Source: Lasiosphaeria ovina (Eukaryota > Ascomycota > Sordariomycetes > Sordariales > Lasiosphaeriaceae). From it: a DNA stretch of 64,000 nt. The stretch's first letter is position 1. Each line of letters starts with the position of its first letter. Made by a program: the position numbers and the translations under genes. The notes under the pieces are model-generated. The model was not told the DNA's origin and searched no databases. It was given only the letters and a program-made list of their open reading frames with translations. Positions 59,601 through 64,000 of this stretch are shown in pieces. The stretch is from the NCBI GenBank assembly GCA_033439765.1, contig JAULSN010000004.1:2180001-2244000 (forward strand). The letters run 5' to 3'.

Positions 59601-60707
59601 ACCACGCTCGTCTCTGTCTCGTGGATCCCAGAAGAGCAAGCACGCATCGGTGAGCTGGTGAGCTGGTGAGCTGGTGGTGCTCTGCCAGAGCAGTTCCGGT
59701 GCCGTATACCTGAGTCGTGCCAAGAAGGGCCTCGGACGGAAGAAGTTGAAGGGCGACGGCTCTGAGAATGTCGTCGACTTTGAGATCGAAAGGGGATGGA
59801 GCGTAGCGTTTTGCTATAACTGGAGGGTAGTTAGTTACATTGGGTTGACCAGTTTGGGTTCATGTTGTCAATATGTCCCCTTCTCGATCTCGGTTTCGAC
59901 GTCGACGACGCTTGGCTATATGTATCTAGCCTTCGATGCTATTACGGCCGTCCATTCGATTCAGAACATTGTCTTCATCGCGGCCTACAACATACTTCAT
60001 ATATGGTCTATTCCCTCTACGTGTATGCCAGAACGGTGGTAGAAAGGAAGCGGTGACCAGTGATCGGTATCACAAGTCTAAAAAACTGCAGCTGCGGTCA
60101 GGGGTTCTTCTGTGTTTTGGTTGCAGTGTTTTTCATCTTCAGCGTCTGTTTGTATTATTAAAAAAAACCGCAGTTGATTGCGTTTGAACAGGGATAGTAA
60201 AAAAGGAGAAAAGAAGAATAAATAAAAAATACCCCCAGACTTGTCCCCGTGTCATTGCATTGCAGTTCAGGTTCTCAGATCCCTCCCTCTCTCCGCCTCT
60301 CGTCGTCTCTCCCTCGACTGACCGGTCCTCCTGGTATATATATTATGGACGAAGAATGAATTTGGACAGCATTTTTTTTTTTAAAAAAAAAGGTGAGCCA
60401 TGCCTGACATGTACAAAAGAAAAGAAAAATAAGAAAGAAAGGGTTAAAAGGGGAGGTGCTCGTTCGTCTCCCCATCTCTGTCCATCTCCTAAACAGACAG
60501 GGAGACAGACAGACCATATCTACTTCCAAAGGGCATTGTAGTTGTATCTAAAACCATGCCATGACATGCCATCCCATCCTAGCCAAGGCAGCGCAATCCT
60601 CGCTATTCTCGCCATAGCCATCACCATCGCCATCGCCATCGCCATCGCCATCGCCATCACACATCTGACTAGCCACATGCTCTTCATGCCCTTCATGTTT
60701 TCACATT

Positions 60708-61879
60708 CTACCTGGCCCCCTGGGAAATCAACGTCTCGAGCTCGCGGGCGTTGAGGGTGCTGCGCCTCCGCGAGGCGACGCGGCTGGTGCGCCGCGTTTT
60801 CATGTCGCCGCGCTCGCGGTCGCGTTTCCGCGGCTGTAGTGATGGTGGTGGGAGGACTGGGACTGGGACTGGGGCGGGGCCGGCGAGTTCGTCTTCTTCT
60901 TCTTCTCTTTCTCTTTCTCTTTCTCTTTCTTCTTCTCTCTCGCGGTCTCGTTGTTGGTCTCGTTCTGGGTATACGTCCACCGCTTGTTGTTGTTGCTGCT
61001 GCTGCTGGTCCCCGCCGGGCCCATCATCATCATCACCACCACCACCATCTCGGTCGTGATCCTGGTCCGGCAGCTGCGGCTCGTCCCGAGATTCCACATT
61101 ACTCCTACGCCCACCACCGCCGCTGGAACCCGACCCAGCAACCTCACTCCCATTCCCATTACTGTTACTACTAGCAGCCGACACAGTCCGCGCCTGCGCC
61201 TGTCCCTGCCTCCCGAGCCGCGCAGCCTTGAGCTTTGCACGCACGCGGGCCGCGTCGGCCTCGCGCTCCGACGCGGCCAGCTTGGCGGCGATGGTGGCCA
61301 TGGACAGCGGCGACTGCTGCGGCGGCGGGAGGACATTGCCGCCGCCGCCGGGCCGGGGCAGCGGCAGCCGCGAGTTGACGCGCTTCGGGGAGCGGTTGTT
61401 GTTGTTGTTGCCGCCGCCAGTGTTTGGTGTTGGTGGCGGCGGCATGCTGTTTGTGACTGTGGTTGTGTTTGTCGCGCTGGCGCTGGCATTGGACGAGCCG
61501 GACACGGTCCGTACCACCTGCTGCTGCTGCTGCTGCTGCTGCTGTTTGGTAGCAGAGTTGTCGCTATCGCCGTCCTGTCGCGACTGCGGCCTGCTCCGCG
61601 TCGCTCCTGGTGCTGTGCCCTGCGAGCGCGGGAGCTTCTTGACCGACGGGGCGCGGTCCAGCTTGGACGATGTCGCCGCTGCTGCTGCCGCCTCGTCGCG
61701 GCGTGGCTGGGCTGTCGCGGGGGACACGCGATTACGAACTCTCTGCCCCGTCTTGGCCGGCTCGCTGCTGGCTGGCGGCTTGACGAGGAGGATGCTGTCG
61801 AGCGACGACTCGGACGCCGAGAGGTCGCGCTCGGCGTCGGGTTCCTGTTGCTGCACCGGGCGATGCGGTGGTGGTGGCA

Positions 61880-61911
<32 letters not shown>

Positions 61912-63637
61912 TGGACTCTCTTCTTGCGCGGCGACCGCTGGGGCTGGGGCTGGGGCTTCTCGAGGTGCGGCGGCGGCAGTGGGGCGCCGTCGTCGCGCGC
62001 GAGGTCCTCCCACGTCCTCTCCTCGGCGATTGCGGGAAATTCGCCGCGCGCGCGCTTCCGGGGGTTGACGCCGGCTGCCGGGCCGCGGTTCCCAGCCGTG
62101 TACGAGTCCCGGAGGGGCGACAGCTGCGGCGGCGCGGGCAGCGGTGATGATTCGAGCATGGTGGACTGCTGCAGGATCTCGACGTTGGGCTCCTCGACGT
62201 CGAGCTCGTCGACGTCAATGTCGTCGTCGTCGTCGTCGTCATCGTCGTCGACGAAAATGCTCGACGCGCAGTCGCTGTCGTCGAGATCGAGATCGAGGTC
62301 GTCGGCAAAACCCAGTGCCGGGACCAAGTTCAGTTGCTGCCGCGGCGCTGCCGGAGTCGGCGACTGCTGCCGGTGGCGGTGGCGCATGCCGCTGGGGCTG
62401 TCTTCGACGTCTTCTTCGCGGAGGGCAGGCAGGCGCAGGCCGAGGCCGTGGCCCTGGGCAGTCTCGTCGACGTTGTGGACGCGGACGGGGCTCAGGCGCA
62501 GGCCCATCTTGAGGTCCTCGACGTTGATGGGGCGGCCGCTGGCCTGCATGCGGCGGCGCCAGCCGTCGATGAGGTGGACGGCCTCGCGCCAGCGCGTCTC
62601 CATCTTCTCCCAGCCGTCGCGTAGGCGGTGGATCTCGTCCTCGCGCACCACCACCTCCTCGATGGGCACAAACGACGGGTTGGTCAGGATGGTGCGCATG
62701 TGCGCTACCACCGCCTCGAGGTCGTCCGCCAGCTCCGCGCAGCTGCCCAGCGCCTGGCCGTTGTCCGTGTTGTTGTTGTTGTTGTTGTTGGTGTTGTCAT
62801 TGTCCCACCCGCTCATCTCCCGCAGCTGCTCCGTCGTCGTGCGCACCAAGCCCAGCAGCGTCTCGTTCTCGGCGCTGAGGCCCTTGGCCAGCTCGGCCAG
62901 GAACGCGTTGGTCTCGGCGCGCAGGTCGTAGCCGCTGTCGCCAGTAGTCGTGTCTCCTCCTCCTCCGCCCTCGGCATGGTCGTCGGCAGCACCACCCAAG
63001 ATCTCGCCAGCAACAGTAATAGACGTGACACCAATGCTCCTTGCGCCTCCGCGGGCCCTGCCAGCATCGACGACGGCCTTGCGCAGGCCGTCGATCTGGC
63101 GGTCGCGCTTGCGGACCTCGTTGGCGCAGGCGGCGCGGGTCTGCGCGGCGAGCGCCTTGATGCGCGCGGCCTCGTCCTTGAGGCGGTGGATGGCGGCGTC
63201 GGCCGTCTTGAGGCTCGCCTGCAGCGCCGCCTCGGCCGCCTCACTGATACCAACCTTGCGCTGCGCCTCGGCGTGTTTCTCCTGCAGCCGCTGCACGTCG
63301 TTGGCCTGCCGCAGCGACTCGGCCCGCACCGTGCGCAGCGTCGTGGCCAGCGCCTCGCGGTGTTCGGCGTCGCGCTGGAAGTGGGCAGAGGGGGTTAGCA
63401 CAAGACAAGACTCCCGTGCCAAGGAGGAGTAGACAGAAAAAAGAAAATGCGCACATCGCGTCGTAGAATCAGGTCGTTGACCACGGCCATGACGCGGCCC
63501 ATGGTGGCGGCAACCTCGCCGGGGCTGTCGCCGGGGTGGGTAAAGTCGATGGTCTGGCCATCGCGGAGGAGGCCGCGGGAGAGCAGCTGGTTGTTGATGT
63601 ACAGCGACGCCGTCCGCAGGTTTTCCGTCTCCATCAT
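60708..63637 (-). CDS. TINA-like protein with ADIP domain
   Basis: Exons 63637-63455 and 63374-60708 on the minus strand join in phase 0 over an 80-nt intron (donor GTGCGC, acceptor TTCCAG) to give 949 residues. Residues 1-170 match the ADIP family (PF11559): ENLRTASLYINNQLLSRGLLRDGQTIDF, GRVMAVVNDLILRRDRDAEHREALATTLRTVRAES, then coiled coil (LQEKHAEAQRKVGISEAAEAAL). In Aspergillus nidulans the related TINA binds the mitotic kinase NIMA and sits at spindle pole bodies, where it limits astral microtubules. The rest is largely disordered: an Asn run, an 11-residue Asp run near residue 375, a poly-Pro run, two poly-Gln runs (9 and 8), an Arg/Glu-repeat segment and a basic C terminus. The double ATG at 63637 was taken as start. 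A further intron in the low-complexity part is possible. Confidence 0.8.
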
Positions 63638-64000
63638 GGCGGTGGCATTCCCGGTGTCGGTGTCGATGAGAGAGGCGGCGCAGGTGAGGTGAGGTGAGGT
63701 GAGGGGAACAAAGTTGGGGTAGGTTAAAGACCAAAGTTAAAATAAAAAAAAGAGTAGTTAAAAAGTAAACAAAAGGCCGCGATATTTTGCGAAAATGCCG
63801 ACAGTCGATTGCGCCAAAGTTAGTTGCGACGCTTGCGCATCAATGTACAGTATAGACGCTTTCAAAAGTTTCCCGGAGGTGTAATTGTCGTGTTCGACTA
63901 TTATTATTGTTATTTGGAGATGGGCCTGCCGTCCCCCGCGTGCGCGACCAGGTTTGCTGGCCTAATTCGCACTGCAGCGCAATCTCGACCCGCTGCCTTG
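63638..64000. other. Promoter side of the TINA-like gene
   Basis: Contains a GTGAG pentamer repeat (about 63685-63703) right upstream of the start codon, probably in the 5' leader, and A-rich sequence. No further gene is visible before the window ends. Confidence 0.55.

Larger units (their letters stand above)
50031..60707. other. 10.7-kb stretch without a recognisable gene
   Basis: Reading both strands gave no domain, no coherent exon chain and no transposon coding region. Contents include a 15-base G run (51082-51096), an AATTCCA array (56588-56614), a short GTGAGCTG repeat near 59650, CATCGC repeats near 60620 and many CCTAGGTA or TACTCCGTA-type motifs. Composition stays GC-balanced, so it is not an obviously RIP-mutated block. 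Long non-coding transcripts, long promoters or fast-evolving genes cannot be excluded. Confidence 0.5.

Noticed and set aside
59674..60042. 122-residue frame with a basic N-terminal stretch
   Set aside because: No family resemblance, no upstream exon with matching phase, and it starts inside a short GTGAGCTG repeat.
1..64000. CRISPR arrays, operons, phage or bacterial insertion
   Set aside because: Tandem repeats present are simple microsatellites; gene structure, introns and families are fungal throughout.

Overview
The window looks like nuclear DNA of a filamentous ascomycete, most likely a Sordariomycete and possibly Sordariales. The genes are GC-rich and carry short GT-AG introns of about 55-100 nt with CTAAC/CTGAC-type branch sites. 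Intergenic regions are long and full of microsatellites. Gene content is typical of Pezizomycotina: an intronless geranylgeranyl diphosphate synthase, a Pom1-type DYRK kinase, a TINA/ADIP-domain protein, a Cdc14-type SIN protein, a Pex24-type peroxisomal protein and the small MCFQL...C-type fungal protein. No operons, phage or CRISPR features are present. Species cannot be fixed from this alone.

Layout. 0.8-2.9 kb: DUF1365 membrane protein (+). 5.1-6.0 kb: GFA/CENP-V-type zinc protein (+, three exons). 7.0-8.0 kb: secreted Ser/Thr-rich, probably GPI-anchored Cys protein (-). 9.4-9.9 kb: small CxxCxG zinc-finger protein with a three-codon first exon (-). 11-18 kb is the accessory-looking part. 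It holds a two-helix membrane ORF (-), an AT-richer LTR-like relic, a HeLo-like/STAND N-terminal domain protein ending in three membrane helices with an internal 75-residue duplication (+), a frameshifted Cys-rich/glycine-rich membrane gene (-), a tRNA-like relic, and a decayed member of a large uncharacterised Sordariomycete family (+).

19.1-20.6 kb: Cys-rich type I membrane protein resembling wall sensors (+). 21.7-22.7 kb: Cdc14-type SIN protein (-). 25.0-26.2 kb: GGPP synthase (+). 27.1-28.7 kb: Pex24/dysferlin-domain peroxin (-). 29.5-30.7 kb: SET-domain protein whose catalytic core is shifted by two compensating single-base frameshifts (-). 34.5-39.1 kb: Pom1-type DYRK kinase (+) with a CTG/CCG run in its upstream region. 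40.8-43.2 kb: TPR/F-box/LRR protein of the Pof3/Dia2 type (-), six exons, including a GC-AG intron. 49.8-50.0 kb: conserved 83-aa protein (-). 60.7-63.6 kb: TINA/ADIP protein (-) with poly-Q, poly-P and poly-Asp tracts.

The genes do not form a biosynthetic cluster. Several of them (Cdc14, Pom1, Pof3/Dia2, TINA) belong to cell-cycle, septation or microtubule control, but they are scattered and separately transcribed, so this may be chance. The strongest candidates for something undescribed are the 11-18 kb membrane-protein island, the dispersed short repeats in intergenic DNA, and the two long stretches without recognisable genes (43.2-49.8 kb and 50.0-60.7 kb). All gene models are read by eye from splice signals and family patterns; none was checked by alignment or RNA data.
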